This document shows, in pieces, positions 37,438-47,138 of a stretch of 64,000 nucleotides of DNA. The stretch is from CBDCXF01 sp965223755 (GTDB taxonomy: Bacteria; Acidobacteriota; Thermoanaerobaculia; Multivoradales; JAHEKO01). The DNA is taken from positions 620,001 through 684,000 of the forward strand of contig CBDCXF010000001.1 of the NCBI GenBank assembly GCA_965223755.1. The letters run 5' to 3'. Both the position numbers and the translations under genes were made by a program. Position 1 is the stretch's first letter. Every line of letters starts with the position of its first letter. The notes under the pieces were generated by a model that searched no databases, was not told where the DNA came from, and worked only from the letters and a program-made list of their open reading frames with translations.

Positions 37438-38048
37438 AGGCGCAATCTATCCTGCAACATCCGATATACGAGCACCACGGGGCCGACGACCACGGCCGCC
37501 GCAAGCAAGCTCGGTAGCAAGTGTTGCCAATCGGTCTGGCGCTGGAGCCACAACGCCACCGCCGTGGTGATCGCCGCCGCCAACCAAGTGCCTGCCAATT
37601 GCCCGGTCAGGTGCGCCCAAACAGCGGAACGAGAGATCCAGGAAATGAGCCAGCTCCCCGCGGCGGCGGCGATCCCACGGGCGCCAATCTCCCAGACCAC
37701 GTAGCGCGGACCCGCGCCGCCGAAGATCACCGGCAAACCGAAAAGAGACAGGGCCAGTAGCAGCAAGACCGCGGTCCCGGCCTGCCAGCCTCGGACGAGA
37801 AGGCCGCAGATGAGCGCAACCCAGAAGAACGTCAGCAGCCGCCCCCAGGTCGGCTCGACGTTCAGCATCACCAACGACGAGGCAGCGAGCAGCACCATGC
37901 AAACGCCGATGCGCCGCAAACCGACCAGAAGGCTGCGCAAATCGCCGGGAGACTCGTAGACCGAGTCTCTCCGCGAAGCATCGCGCTCGGCGGCGCTCGA
38001 AGCAACGGCCGAGGAGGATCGGAACGGAGATGGCGTGGAGGACGACAC
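37434..38048 (-). CDS. Membrane protein of unknown function, coupled to mutL
   Basis: 204 residues. A polar, Ser-rich N-terminal region of about 40 residues (SSSTPSPFRSSSAVASSAAE) precedes five or so hydrophobic helices (for example GVCMVLLAASSLVMLNV, LTFFWVALICGLLV, GTAVLLLLALSLFGLPVIF, LLPSLLAAAVVVGPVVLVY). The size and helix pattern loosely recall MreD-type shape proteins but I see no decisive motif, and no mreB/mreC are near. It sits between a dipeptidase gene (30-base gap) and mutL (4-base overlap), so it is transcribed with them. I do not recognise the family. Confidence 0.7.
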   Translation of the reverse strand: MSSSTPSPFRSSSAVASSAAERDASRRDSVYESPGDLRSLLVGLRRIGVCMVLLAASSLVMLNVEPTWGRLLTFFWVALICGLLVRGWQAGTAVLLLLALSLFGLPVIFGGAGPRYVVWEIGARGIAAAAGSWLISWISRSAVWAHLTGQLAGTWLAAAITTAVALWLQRQTDWQHLLPSLLAAAVVVGPVVLVYRMLQDRLRL

Positions 38049-38078
38049 GGCGTGGTTTGAGGCCTTCGTTGGCGAGAT

Positions 38079-39242
38079 TTAGGAGCCGCCTCGGGGCAGA
38101 GTTCGAGCGAAAAAACGCATCGCATTCTCTCCCATCACCGCGCGCACCTCGGCTTCGTTGAAACCGGCATTGAGTAGGCCTTGGGTGAGGAGAACCATGT
38201 CGGAGGCGTCAAAGGGCACAGTGGTACTGCCGTCAAAATCCGACCCCAGGGCGACCACCTCGATTCCTGCAACATCCACGGCATGCTGGATCGCTTTGGT
38301 GATCGCTGCGACTTCGCTTCCGCAGGTAGCTTCACGCCAGAAGCCGACGCCGATTAAGCCGCCGGCACTTGCGACGCGCCGCAACTGTCCGTCGGTCAGG
38401 TTGCGGGGGCCGGGACAGGTGCCGGCAACGCCGGTATGGGAGAAGACGATGGGACGCTGCGCCACAGCCAGAACATCTTCGATCAGCGCCGGGGACGCGT
38501 GGGCCAAGTCAACGATGCCTCCCCGCGCTTCGATCCTTTCCACCACCTGGCGCCCGAAGGGGGTCAACCCCCCCTTGCCGACCCCGTGCGCCGAGCCGCC
38601 CAGTCGGTTGTCGAAAAAATGCACCAATCCGAACATGCGGTAGCCAACCTCAAACAAGCGATCCAGATTTGCGATCTCCCCTTCCAATGCGTGCATGCCC
38701 TCGATAGCCAACATCCCGGCCGTGCTTCGCCTCGGCCCACGCTCGGCGCCTGGCAACTGGGCCAAATGCTCCGTACCTTTAACCAAGGAAATTCCAGCTC
38801 GGTGGACGCGGTGCGCCTGGTGCATCGCGCGTTCGAAATCGCTACGCCAACTGCGCCACGGCCATCCTTGTGTGATCACCAACGGCAGCATGGCGTCACT
38901 GTCACCGCGATTGCGTTGGTAGTTCTGGCCGCGGGGTACGCGGATGACCGCACCAAAAACCTGCAGGGCTACGTTGCCGTCCGTCAGCCGCGGCAGATCG
39001 GTATGCCCGTAACGATGGCGCCCCTGCGGCCTACGGTTCCACAAGAAGAAATCGTTGTGCAGGTCGACGATGGTGAGATCTTGGTGCAGCGCCGCTGCCG
39101 CAAACCCAACATCGGGTTCGATATCGCCCACCACGGAGTTCATTTTGGCGTCGACCCACGCCGGCAAAAAGCCGGTGCCAATCACCACAACCAACGCCAG
39201 GATGATCGCTAAGGCGAGTCCGAGCCGCCGCCGGGGTGCCAT
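38079..39242 (-). CDS. Membrane dipeptidase (peptidase M19 family)
   Basis: 387 residues from ATG 39242, which shares one base with the ppdK stop (TGATG). One N-terminal membrane helix (LGLALAIILALVVVIGTGF) anchors it, with the enzyme facing the periplasm. Dinuclear zinc site residues are visible: DLHNDF (His-x-Asp), AIEGMHALEG (bridging Glu), FSHTGV (His) and LGSDFDG (Asp). M19 enzymes cleave dipeptides including some D-amino-acid forms, so a role in nutrient use or peptidoglycan peptide turnover is likely. The coupling to ppdK is conspicuous because the two have no obvious shared pathway. Confidence 0.9.
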   Translation of the reverse strand: MAPRRRLGLALAIILALVVVIGTGFLPAWVDAKMNSVVGDIEPDVGFAAAALHQDLTIVDLHNDFFLWNRRPQGRHRYGHTDLPRLTDGNVALQVFGAVIRVPRGQNYQRNRGDSDAMLPLVITQGWPWRSWRSDFERAMHQAHRVHRAGISLVKGTEHLAQLPGAERGPRRSTAGMLAIEGMHALEGEIANLDRLFEVGYRMFGLVHFFDNRLGGSAHGVGKGGLTPFGRQVVERIEARGGIVDLAHASPALIEDVLAVAQRPIVFSHTGVAGTCPGPRNLTDGQLRRVASAGGLIGVGFWREATCGSEVAAITKAIQHAVDVAGIEVVALGSDFDGSTTVPFDASDMVLLTQGLLNAGFNEAEVRAVMGENAMRFFARTLPRGGS

Positions 39243-41968
39243 CACAGAGCGCGACTGGCGCGAGCGGCCGCAAGCCGCGCAAGTGGAACGCGAAAGGGCG
39301 AACAAGATACGTAGTCGAGACCGCAGCTTTCCACGAAAGCGATCGAATTGGCCTCACCACCGTGCTCGCCGCAGATCCCCAATTTGAGATCGGCTTTGGT
39401 GGCGCGGCCTCGTTCGCAGGCCCAGCGCATCAATTGGCCGACCCCATTGCGGTCGATCTCGACGAACGGATCGACGGTGAGTAGGCCGCGCTCGACGTAC
39501 TCGCCGAGAAACGAGGCGACGTCGTCCCGTGAGTATCCCCAGGTCATTTGCGTCAGGTCGTTGGTGCCGAACGAGAAGAAGTCAGCGTGTTCTGCAATGC
39601 GATCGGCCACTAGGGCCGCGCGCGGCACTTCGATCATGGTTCCGATCGCGATCGGTAGCTCGACACCGGTCTCTGCTGCCACGGCGTCGAGCACCTGTTG
39701 GGTCGCTTTTCGGAGCGTCACCATTTCACTCACGGTTCCCACCAAAGGCACCATAATTTCCGGTTCCGGCGTTGCACCCTCTCGAGCCAGCTCGGCGTAG
39801 GCTCGGGCAATGGCCTCCACTTGCATGGCGTAGATTTCCGGTCGGCTGATCCCCAGACGGCAGCCCCGATGGCCGAGCATCGGATTGGCTTCCCGCAATT
39901 CATGAACCCGAGCCTCAAGGGTCTGTGTTTCTACATCCAATTCTTTCGCCAGGGCGGCGATCGCGTCTGTGCCGTGCGGTAAGAACTCGTGCAGCGGCGG
40001 ATCCAAGAGGCGAATGGTGACCGGCCGTGTTCCCATCGCCCGTAGGATGCCAGCAAAGTCACCTTGTTGCATCGGCAACAACTGCTCCAAGGCTCGGCGC
40101 CGCCGATCGACGTCCTCACTGATGATGAGCTGCCGCACTAGCGAAATACGATCTTCGCTAAAAAACATGTGCTCGGTGCGGCACAGGCCGATCCCTTCGG
40201 CACCGAGAGCCACCGCCGTCGATGCGTCGTGCGGCGTGTCAGCGTTGGCGCGCACCTTCATGCGCCGCACACCATCGGCCCATTCCAGGACCTTTTGGAA
40301 GGCCGTCACCCCCGGGCTGGGCATATCTGCGCTGGCCATATCTGAGCTGGCCGCATCTGCCGCGGAACTTTCATCGGCGGTCAAGGCGACGATGACTTCG
40401 GAAGGCTGGGTCTCGAGGCGACCGGCCAGGACCGCACCGTTACTGCCATTGATGGACAACCACTCGCCCTCGTCCAAGGTCTGCCCGGCGGCGGTAATCG
40501 ATTCTTCTCCCACCCGCACCTCACCGGCTCCCACGACGCAGGGCTTGCCCAGGCCACGAGCGACAACTGCCGCATGCGAGGTCATTCCGCCCCTGGCGGT
40601 CAAAATCCCCACCGAGGCGTGCATGCCGACGATGTCTTCCGGCGAGGTCTCCTCGCGCACCAGAATCACCGGGCCGTCGGCCGCCATTTCGGCCGCCCGA
40701 TCGGCGGTGAGTGCGATGCGACCGCTGGCGGCCCCGGGGCCTGCTGGCAATCCAGATCCCAGGCGCCGGCCGCCCCGAATGGCGGCGAGTTCTTCTTCGC
40801 GATCGAAACCGGGAGCCAACATTTGTGCAAAGTGATCGGGGGTCACCCGTTCGAGCGCGGTGTCCCGATCGATCAGCCCCTCCCGCTCCATCTCGACCGC
40901 AATGCGCACCGCTGCCGGTCCGCTGCGCTTGCCATCGCGCGTCTGCAGCATGTACAGCTGACGATCCTCGATCGTGAACTCGACATCTTGCATGTCGCGG
41001 CGTTCTTGCTCAAGGCGCGCACACACTTCTTGAAGTTGGGCAAAAGCCCTGGGAAAGAGGCTCTGCAGGTCCTCTTCTTCGCCTTCCGCGAGGATCGGCA
41101 AAGGTGTGCGAATCCCGGCAACCACGTCCTCACCTTGAGCGTTGACGAGAAATTCACCATAGATCCGCGCCTCTCCGGTCGACGGATCGCGCGTGAAGGC
41201 AACACCAGTGGCGCACTCGGGACCGCGATTGCCAAACACCATCGTCTGCACATTGACTCCGGTGCCGAGATCGTCAGCGATGCCGTGGAGGCGGCGGTAC
41301 TCCCGCGCGCGACGGATGTTCCAACTATCGAACACCGCTCGCACCGCGCCCCAGAGCTGCTCGCGAGGCTTGTCGGGGAAAGATTCACCTTGCTCGTCGA
41401 CGTAGGCGATGAAGCGCTCATAGACCTGCTGCATCTGCTGCGCCGAAAGCTCGGAATCGGATTCAACCCCGGCTGCTGCGCGCGCCCCCTCGAGGATCGC
41501 CTCGAATCCGGAGTGTGGTACGCCGAGAACGACATCGCAGTACATCGAAACCAACCGTCTGAGGCAGTCCCAGGCAAAGCGCTCGTCCCAGCCCAGTTCG
41601 ACCTGCCGGCGCAGGATCTCTGGATTGAGACCGATGTTGAGAATGGTGTCCATCATTCCCGGCATCGAGAACTTGGCCCCCGAGCGCACCGACAGCAGAA
41701 GCGGCTTATCCCCGCCAAATTGCTTGCCCGTTCGCTGCTCGAGCGCCGTCAGCGCCTGCTCGAATTCCTCTTCCAGCCCCTCGGGCAATGCCCCATCCAG
41801 GCGATGGTAGGAACGGCAGGCCTCGGTCGTGAGGGTAAACCCAGGTGGCACGGGAATCCCCAGCAAGCTCATTTCTGCCAAGCCCGCTCCTTTGCCACCG
41901 AGCAGGTCTTTCTGCTCGGGACGCCCCTCGGTCTCGCCGCCGCCAAATGCGTAGATCAGCTTCGGCAT
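39242..41968 (-). CDS. ppdK: Pyruvate, phosphate dikinase
   Basis: 908 residues from ATG 41968, behind AAAGGGA. It interconverts pyruvate + ATP + Pi and PEP + AMP + PPi. The N-terminal ATP-grasp domain starts YAFGGG, then LLGGKGAGLAEM; the swivelling phosphohistidine domain has TARGGMTSHAAVVARGLGKP; the C-terminal PEP/pyruvate barrel shows GIGLCRTEHMFF, REANPMLGHRGCRLG, FGTNDLTQMTWGYSRDD and CGEHGG. A short Ala/Asp/Ser-rich repeat (SSDMASADMPS) interrupts the barrel's start and is probably a loop insertion. It suits gluconeogenic growth on amino acids, in keeping with the hut genes and peptidases here. Confidence 0.96.
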   Translation of the reverse strand: MPKLIYAFGGGETEGRPEQKDLLGGKGAGLAEMSLLGIPVPPGFTLTTEACRSYHRLDGALPEGLEEEFEQALTALEQRTGKQFGGDKPLLLSVRSGAKFSMPGMMDTILNIGLNPEILRRQVELGWDERFAWDCLRRLVSMYCDVVLGVPHSGFEAILEGARAAAGVESDSELSAQQMQQVYERFIAYVDEQGESFPDKPREQLWGAVRAVFDSWNIRRAREYRRLHGIADDLGTGVNVQTMVFGNRGPECATGVAFTRDPSTGEARIYGEFLVNAQGEDVVAGIRTPLPILAEGEEEDLQSLFPRAFAQLQEVCARLEQERRDMQDVEFTIEDRQLYMLQTRDGKRSGPAAVRIAVEMEREGLIDRDTALERVTPDHFAQMLAPGFDREEELAAIRGGRRLGSGLPAGPGAASGRIALTADRAAEMAADGPVILVREETSPEDIVGMHASVGILTARGGMTSHAAVVARGLGKPCVVGAGEVRVGEESITAAGQTLDEGEWLSINGSNGAVLAGRLETQPSEVIVALTADESSAADAASSDMASADMPSPGVTAFQKVLEWADGVRRMKVRANADTPHDASTAVALGAEGIGLCRTEHMFFSEDRISLVRQLIISEDVDRRRRALEQLLPMQQGDFAGILRAMGTRPVTIRLLDPPLHEFLPHGTDAIAALAKELDVETQTLEARVHELREANPMLGHRGCRLGISRPEIYAMQVEAIARAYAELAREGATPEPEIMVPLVGTVSEMVTLRKATQQVLDAVAAETGVELPIAIGTMIEVPRAALVADRIAEHADFFSFGTNDLTQMTWGYSRDDVASFLGEYVERGLLTVDPFVEIDRNGVGQLMRWACERGRATKADLKLGICGEHGGEANSIAFVESCGLDYVSCSPFRVPLARLAAARASRAL

Positions 41969-42011
41969 CGTCCATTCCCTTTCGTCGTATCGGTTTTTGC
42001 CGTATAGGCCT

Positions 42012-44075
42012 TCAGCGTTCGACCGCCAATTCAGAGAAGTCCGCGACGCCAACAAACAACTGATCGATTTTGCCCAGCAACGCCAAACGGTTGGCGCGCA
42101 GGCCCGCGTCGTCTGCCATCACCAGCACGTCGACGAAGAAGCGCTCGAGTGCGGGTGCGAACTCCGCCACGACCTCGAGCGCACCGTCGTAGGCATGTTC
42201 ACCGACATAGGCGGTCAGTTTGTCACTCTGGCTCTGCACTTTATTCCATAGGTCGCGCTCTGCCTCGGTTTCGAAGCGATCCTCTTCGACCGAGTCGCCG
42301 ACCTCCTGCCCGACCAAGATCTTGCGGATGCGTTTGGCGCTGTCCGCGACGGCGACAAAGTCTTCACTCTCCCGGGCTCGGTGGAGCGCCGCGACCCGCG
42401 CCGCCGCTGCCACCGGCATGTCATCGACGCCGACACCCGCGGCAACTTCGTCATAGGCAAAACCCCGCCGACCCAAGAGATTCTTGACTCGCTCCTGCAA
42501 AAAGGCAGTCAATTGTTCGACGACGACCTCCTTGGACTCGCTCAATTGCGCCTCAAACAATGCCACGCCGGCCTCGGCCAAGGCGCCTGTGCTGATGTCC
42601 AGATCGCCGCCGATCAAGATCTCGACCACACCTTGTGCGGCACGTCGCAACGCGAACGGGTCCTTGCTGCCGGTGGGCGCCTTGCCCAAGGCAAAAAATC
42701 CGCTCAGGCTGACCATGCGATCGGCAATGCCCAGGAGTCGACCCAGCAAGGTCGGAGGAATGGGATCGTCGACCGAAGCCGGCTCGTACTGGTGGTAGAT
42801 CGCTGCTGCGACCTCTTCGTTCAAACCCTGCTCCCGTGCGTAAATGCCACCGACCTTGCCTTGCAGCGAGGTGAACTCTTTGACGACCTCGCATGTGAGA
42901 TCGACCTTGGCGAGTTCGGCTGCCTGAGTCAGTCCGTCTTGCAGGTTTTTGCGGGCCAAGCGATCGCACAAGAAGCGTCCAAAACCCGCCACCAGATCGC
43001 TGCGTTCCAGATAAGAACCCAGCTCCTGGTGGAAGGTGAGGCGCGCCAGATCGCCGCGGCGGTCAATCAGCGTGCGTTTGCGATCCTCCTCGACAAAAAA
43101 GCGCGCATCGTCGAGCCGCGCGGCCACCACCCACTCGTTGCCCTGTCGCACCAGGTCCTCCGGATCGTCGGGACGATCCATGACGGTCAGGAATGCAGGC
43201 AAGGCTCGGCCGTTGTCGCGGACACCGAAAGCACTCTGGTGATCTCGCAGACTGGCGGTCAGGACTTCGTTGGGAATTCCCTCGGGATCGCAGCGACCGT
43301 CGACAATGCCGGGGATCTCACACATCGCCGCGAGGCGATCGAGCAGATCGTCGTCCTCCACCACCGCGCCGCCGAGCGCTTTTGCAGCTCCTGCGAATTC
43401 CTCTTCGAGCCGGCGGCGGCGTTCATCCCAGCTCAAGACGATGTCGCGCTCCTCGAGGGCGGTTCGATAACCCTGCCAGTCCGCAACAGCAAAGGACTCT
43501 GGAGAGAGAATCGGATGGCCAGCGCTGTGATTCCCAGAGGCGACATCAAAGACTTCAAACGGCACCACCTCGCCATCCAAGATGGCCAGGATGCCGCGCA
43601 CCGGTCGTATCCAGGGACCGGTATCGGCACCCCAGCGCATCGAACGAGGCCAGTCGAGTTCCTGGATCAGCCTCGGGGCAAGAGCGGCCAGGATTTCAGC
43701 CATGGACTCGCCGGCGATCTTCTGCACCACTGCGGCGTATTCGCCCTTGGGCGTCTGTCTGCGCTGGACTTGATCAGGAGCCACGCCGCAGCGTTTGGCG
43801 AATCCGATCAGGGCCTGAGTCGGTTCACCGGCTTGGTCAAACGCAACGCTGGTCGGAGGTCCGAGGGCTTCCTCTTCTCGATCGGGCTCACGTTCGGGAA
43901 GTCCGTTGAGGCCGACGACAAGGCGCCGTAGCGTGTAGTGACTTTCGACTTCGCTGGGCGGCGTTCCGCGGGTGGTCAGACTTTCGAAAAAACGGGTGGA
44001 AAGGGTCCGACTCGCCCGCGCCAACATGCGGGCCGGAATCTCCTCGGTGCGGACCTCGAGGAGAAAGTCAGCCAT
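42012..44075 (-). CDS. glyS: Glycyl-tRNA synthetase, beta subunit
   Basis: 687 residues from ATG 44075, preceded by GGAGAAGG; an ATG 15 bases earlier is less well placed. N-terminal LLEVRTEEIPARML is the family start; HPILSPESF, EGIPNEVLTASLRDHQSAFGV in two pieces, and GGIYAREQGLNEEVAAAIYHQYEP are conserved; the C-terminal part is the DALR-like anticodon-binding region (FFVDVLVMADD). It forms the alpha2beta2 enzyme with GlyQ. It overlaps glyQ by 8 bases. Confidence 0.97.
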   Translation of the reverse strand: MADFLLEVRTEEIPARMLARASRTLSTRFFESLTTRGTPPSEVESHYTLRRLVVGLNGLPEREPDREEEALGPPTSVAFDQAGEPTQALIGFAKRCGVAPDQVQRRQTPKGEYAAVVQKIAGESMAEILAALAPRLIQELDWPRSMRWGADTGPWIRPVRGILAILDGEVVPFEVFDVASGNHSAGHPILSPESFAVADWQGYRTALEERDIVLSWDERRRRLEEEFAGAAKALGGAVVEDDDLLDRLAAMCEIPGIVDGRCDPEGIPNEVLTASLRDHQSAFGVRDNGRALPAFLTVMDRPDDPEDLVRQGNEWVVAARLDDARFFVEEDRKRTLIDRRGDLARLTFHQELGSYLERSDLVAGFGRFLCDRLARKNLQDGLTQAAELAKVDLTCEVVKEFTSLQGKVGGIYAREQGLNEEVAAAIYHQYEPASVDDPIPPTLLGRLLGIADRMVSLSGFFALGKAPTGSKDPFALRRAAQGVVEILIGGDLDISTGALAEAGVALFEAQLSESKEVVVEQLTAFLQERVKNLLGRRGFAYDEVAAGVGVDDMPVAAAARVAALHRARESEDFVAVADSAKRIRKILVGQEVGDSVEEDRFETEAERDLWNKVQSQSDKLTAYVGEHAYDGALEVVAEFAPALERFFVDVLVMADDAGLRANRLALLGKIDQLFVGVADFSELAVER

Positions 44076-44958
44076 CGGTACCTTCTCCAACCGCTACGCC
44101 ATCTCGGGACTCATCCGCGTCTTGCGCGAGGTACGTATCCGCACAAGCCACCGCCAGATCCCGTACGCGCTTGATCAAGGCCACTCGTTCCGTTGCTGAA
44201 ACGGCGCCCCGGGCGTCGAGCACGTTGAAAAGGTGGGAACACTTGAGGGCGCACTCGTAAGCTGGCAACGCCATCCCGGCATCGATGCATCTCCGCGCCT
44301 CGGCCTCGTAGCCGGCGAATTGGGCCTCCAGAAAGGCCACGTCGGCGATCTCAAAGTAGTAGTGCGAAGACTCGAGTTCGTCGCGATGGCGCACTTCGCC
44401 GTAGGGAGTACCGCTGACCCACTGCACGTCGTAAACGCTCTGATGGCGGCCCAGAAACATAGCAATCCGTTCGAGGCCATAGGTGATTTCCGCCGAGATC
44501 GGACTCAACTCGCGACCGCCCACCTGCTGGAAATAGGTGAATTGGGTGATTTCCATACCGTCTAGCATTACCTGCCAACCCAAGCCCCAGGCGCCAAGTG
44601 TGGGGGCTTCCCAATTGTCTTCCTCAAAGCGCAGGTCATGGACCTTAAGGTCGATGCCAATGGCTTCGAGACTGCGCACATAGACCGACTGGACGTCGAG
44701 CGGTGCAGGTTTGAGGATGACCTGATATTGGTAGTGCTTGCCAAGCCGAAAGGGGTTTTCGCCATAGCGGGCGTCCGCCGGTCGCCGCGAAGGCTGCACG
44801 TAGGCCACCCGCCAGGGGCGTTCATCCAGCACCTTGAGAAAGGTGTCCGGGTGCATAGTGCCGGCTCCGACTTCGGTGTCGTATGGCTGCTGAATGACGC
44901 AGTCTTGCGCCGCCCAATACTCCGACAAGCGGTGAATGAGATCCTGGAACGTCAGCAT
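44068..44958 (-). CDS. glyQ: Glycyl-tRNA synthetase, alpha subunit
   Basis: 296 residues, the normal size. ATG 44958 begins MLTFQDLIHRLSEYWA, exactly the family N-terminus; the open frame upstream through recO is rejected. Conserved segments: CVIQQPYDTEVGAGTMHPDT, RPADARYGENPFRLGKHYQYQ (pieces), LDGMEITQFTYFQQ and ITYGLERIAMF. It carries the catalytic site of the heterotetrameric enzyme. It overlaps recO by 7 bases and glyS by 8. Confidence 0.97.
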   Translation of the reverse strand: MLTFQDLIHRLSEYWAAQDCVIQQPYDTEVGAGTMHPDTFLKVLDERPWRVAYVQPSRRPADARYGENPFRLGKHYQYQVILKPAPLDVQSVYVRSLEAIGIDLKVHDLRFEEDNWEAPTLGAWGLGWQVMLDGMEITQFTYFQQVGGRELSPISAEITYGLERIAMFLGRHQSVYDVQWVSGTPYGEVRHRDELESSHYYFEIADVAFLEAQFAGYEAEARRCIDAGMALPAYECALKCSHLFNVLDARGAVSATERVALIKRVRDLAVACADTYLAQDADESRDGVAVGEGTDG

Positions 44959-45713
44959 GAAGTGGCTTCTTGAAGAATGTCTCGGAGGACGCGATAGCTG
45001 CGCAATTCCGTCTGCAGGAAGCGCTGGCGGATTTTCGCACACATCGACTCGACCTCGGCGGTCACTTCGCTCGGCCATTCCATCGCCGCCAAATCCTTCA
45101 CCGCCCGACTGCGGCTGAGGGCGACGAAGCCGAGGCTCTCCCTGCCGATAACCGAGCCGCTCTCCTCCGCCTGCGGGCGACAGTTGATGCAGGCAAAGCC
45201 CTCCTCTTCGATCGTGGCCGCCCTGCCCAGCGGCTCGCCGCAGTTGTGACAACCGCCCGGCTCGGGCAGCAGGCCTGCCAGCCTCAGAGCCCAGAGCTCA
45301 AAATACCGCGCGCTGGTAGCGCGATCTGCGCCTTCGAGAAGCGCCTCGACGACGCTATTGAGCAAGCGATAAAACTCGGGCCAGCGGTCGCGCTCCTGGG
45401 CAAAGGTCTCGACGTGGTCGGCGATGTAGCTGCTGAGGAGAATGTCTTCGAGGTCGCTCTGGAGATTCTCCGCCGGCCGTAGCAGGTCGAGAGCGGAAAA
45501 ACGAACTAGGTCGTTACTCTCTTTCTCCATCCAGCTCGCTTCGACCTTGGCCAGGGGATGCAAAGGCGCCGCAAAGCGGCTGAACTTGCGTTTCGAACCC
45601 TTGGCGACGCCGCGTACCTTGCCGTGTTCTGCGGTGAGAATGGCGACAATGCGGTCCGCTTCCTGCAGGTCGCGAACGGAAAGAACCTGTGCTTCGGCGC
45701 TAACCAGCTTCAT
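44952..45713 (-). CDS. recO: DNA repair protein RecO
   Basis: 253 residues. The N-terminal OB fold starts AQVLSVRDLQEADRIV and carries HGKVRGVAKGSKR; the C-terminal zinc-binding part has two Cys pairs (CHNCGEP and CINCRP). It loads RecA onto SSB-coated DNA with RecR in the RecFOR pathway. It is 33 bases downstream of mgtE and overlaps glyQ by 7 bases. The era-recO proximity is very common in bacteria, here interrupted by mgtE. Confidence 0.93.
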   Translation of the reverse strand: MKLVSAEAQVLSVRDLQEADRIVAILTAEHGKVRGVAKGSKRKFSRFAAPLHPLAKVEASWMEKESNDLVRFSALDLLRPAENLQSDLEDILLSSYIADHVETFAQERDRWPEFYRLLNSVVEALLEGADRATSARYFELWALRLAGLLPEPGGCHNCGEPLGRAATIEEEGFACINCRPQAEESGSVIGRESLGFVALSRSRAVKDLAAMEWPSEVTAEVESMCAKIRQRFLQTELRSYRVLRDILQEATSC

Positions 45714-45746
45714 GTCGGCGAGTTGTCCGGACGGTGGACTCGTGCC

Positions 45747-47138
45747 TTAGGGCAGTAGGAAATGAATGAAGGCGGACGAAAGTCCCATGAAAACCAAGAT
45801 GCCGGTGACATCGTTGGTGGTGGTGACGATGGGCCCGGCGGCGACCGCAGGGTCGACGCCAATGCGCTCGAATAAGAGAGGTAGCGAGGAGCCACTCAAC
45901 GAAGCGATCAACACCGCCGACAGCAAAGACAGACCGACGATCAGCCCGTAAGCCGGATTCTGCTGCAGCACCAAGGCGCCCACGCCGACAATCAGGGCGC
46001 ACACAATCCCGATCGCCGCGCCGACCTTGAGTTGCTGCCATAGAAACTTACGGCGTCCTTGGTGGGCCAGAACGCGGCCGGTGGCCAATCCCCGCACGGT
46101 GATGGTGGAGGCTTGGGTGCCAATGTTACCGGCCATGCCCATGACTACGGGTACGAACCAGGTCAACATCACCCGTTCGCCGATCGATAGTTCGAACCGC
46201 TCCCAAAGCAGACCGGCGAGGGTCAATCCAACGAGGTTGATCAAGAGCCACGGCAAGCGAATGCGCGCGACCTGCCAACTGCGGTCCTGGTACAGCAACT
46301 CGTTGTCCGAGGACCCCATCATCTTGAGCAGGTCTTCATCCGCCTCTTCCTGCAGGACGTCGACGACATCGTCGACAGTGACGATGCCTTCCAACCGTCC
46401 GCTGCCATCGACCACTGGGATCGCCAAGAGATCGTAGCGAGCCACCATATGGGCTAGCTCCTCCTGGTCGGTATCGGTCTGCGCGGTCACCACCGAGCGG
46501 GTCATGAGGTCTTCAAGCTTCTGCTCCGACTGCGCGAACAGGAGCTGGCGCAGCGCAACCACACCCAGCAGCCTTCGTTCGCGATCGACGACGTAGACGT
46601 AAAAGATCATGTCGGTGGACGTCGCCTGCTTCAAGGCCTGAATCGCCTCCTCAGCGGTGGCCTCTGCGGACAGGGCAAAGAACTCCGCATCCATGATGCG
46701 GCCGGCGGAGTCCTCTTCGTATTCGAGATGTTCTTGAACTTCCGTGAGTTCGCCCAGTGCGCCGCTTTCCAGAACCGCCTCTTGCAACTCTTCGGGAAGG
46801 TCTTCGACAACGGCCACCGCATCGTTGACCGCCATATTGCCGAGCATGGTCGCCATCTGTTCGCGCGGCAATTCTTCGATCAAGGCGAGCCGGTCCGAAG
46901 GCTCGAGCTCGGTCAGGAAGTCACCCAGGCTTTCTGGATAGTCACTGCGCAGGATCTGGAAGACGAGGTCTCGTTCGGCCGGTGGCAGCCCGGTCATGGC
47001 GACCGCGGCGTCGGTGGGTCGAATTTTTCCGAGCAGCCTCGACAAATGTGCCCGAGCCCGACGCCGTGCCAAACGGCGCACGCGATCTCGAATCACGGTC
47101 GAGCGGGAAATACCACCGGCGTCGGTCATCGGCGGCAT
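45747..47138 (-). CDS. mgtE: Magnesium transporter MgtE
   Basis: About 463 residues from ATG 47138 (ATG 47129 also possible; a TTG at 47171 in the same frame has no ribosome site). The N domain of helical repeats (LGDFLTELEPSDRLALIEELP, LEELPREQM type) is followed by two CBS domains (about 150-275), then five transmembrane helices with the pore segment MGMAGNIGTQASTITVRGLATG in two parts and a last helix ending FIHFLLP. MgtE is a channel closed by Mg2+ binding between its cytoplasmic domains. It is placed between era and recO. Its leader shows an unusual hairpin that hides the ribosome site. Confidence 0.94.
   Translation of the reverse strand: MPPMTDAGGISRSTVIRDRVRRLARRRARAHLSRLLGKIRPTDAAVAMTGLPPAERDLVFQILRSDYPESLGDFLTELEPSDRLALIEELPREQMATMLGNMAVNDAVAVVEDLPEELQEAVLESGALGELTEVQEHLEYEEDSAGRIMDAEFFALSAEATAEEAIQALKQATSTDMIFYVYVVDRERRLLGVVALRQLLFAQSEQKLEDLMTRSVVTAQTDTDQEELAHMVARYDLLAIPVVDGSGRLEGIVTVDDVVDVLQEEADEDLLKMMGSSDNELLYQDRSWQVARIRLPWLLINLVGLTLAGLLWERFELSIGERVMLTWFVPVVMGMAGNIGTQASTITVRGLATGRVLAHQGRRKFLWQQLKVGAAIGIVCALIVGVGALVLQQNPAYGLIVGLSLLSAVLIASLSGSSLPLLFERIGVDPAVAAGPIVTTTNDVTGILVFMGLSSAFIHFLLP

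Noticed and set aside
40574..42007. 477-codon plus-strand frame opposite ppdK
   Set aside because: Composition is a shadow of ppdK third positions (many Arg/His/Gln), with no conserved domain.
42381..43931. 516-codon plus-strand frame opposite glyS
   Set aside because: Antisense shadow of a certain gene; no motif or start signal.
44959..45252. 98-residue N-terminal extension of glyQ
   Set aside because: It lies inside recO in another frame and is Arg/Gly-rich without similarity; GlyQ begins at MLTFQDL.
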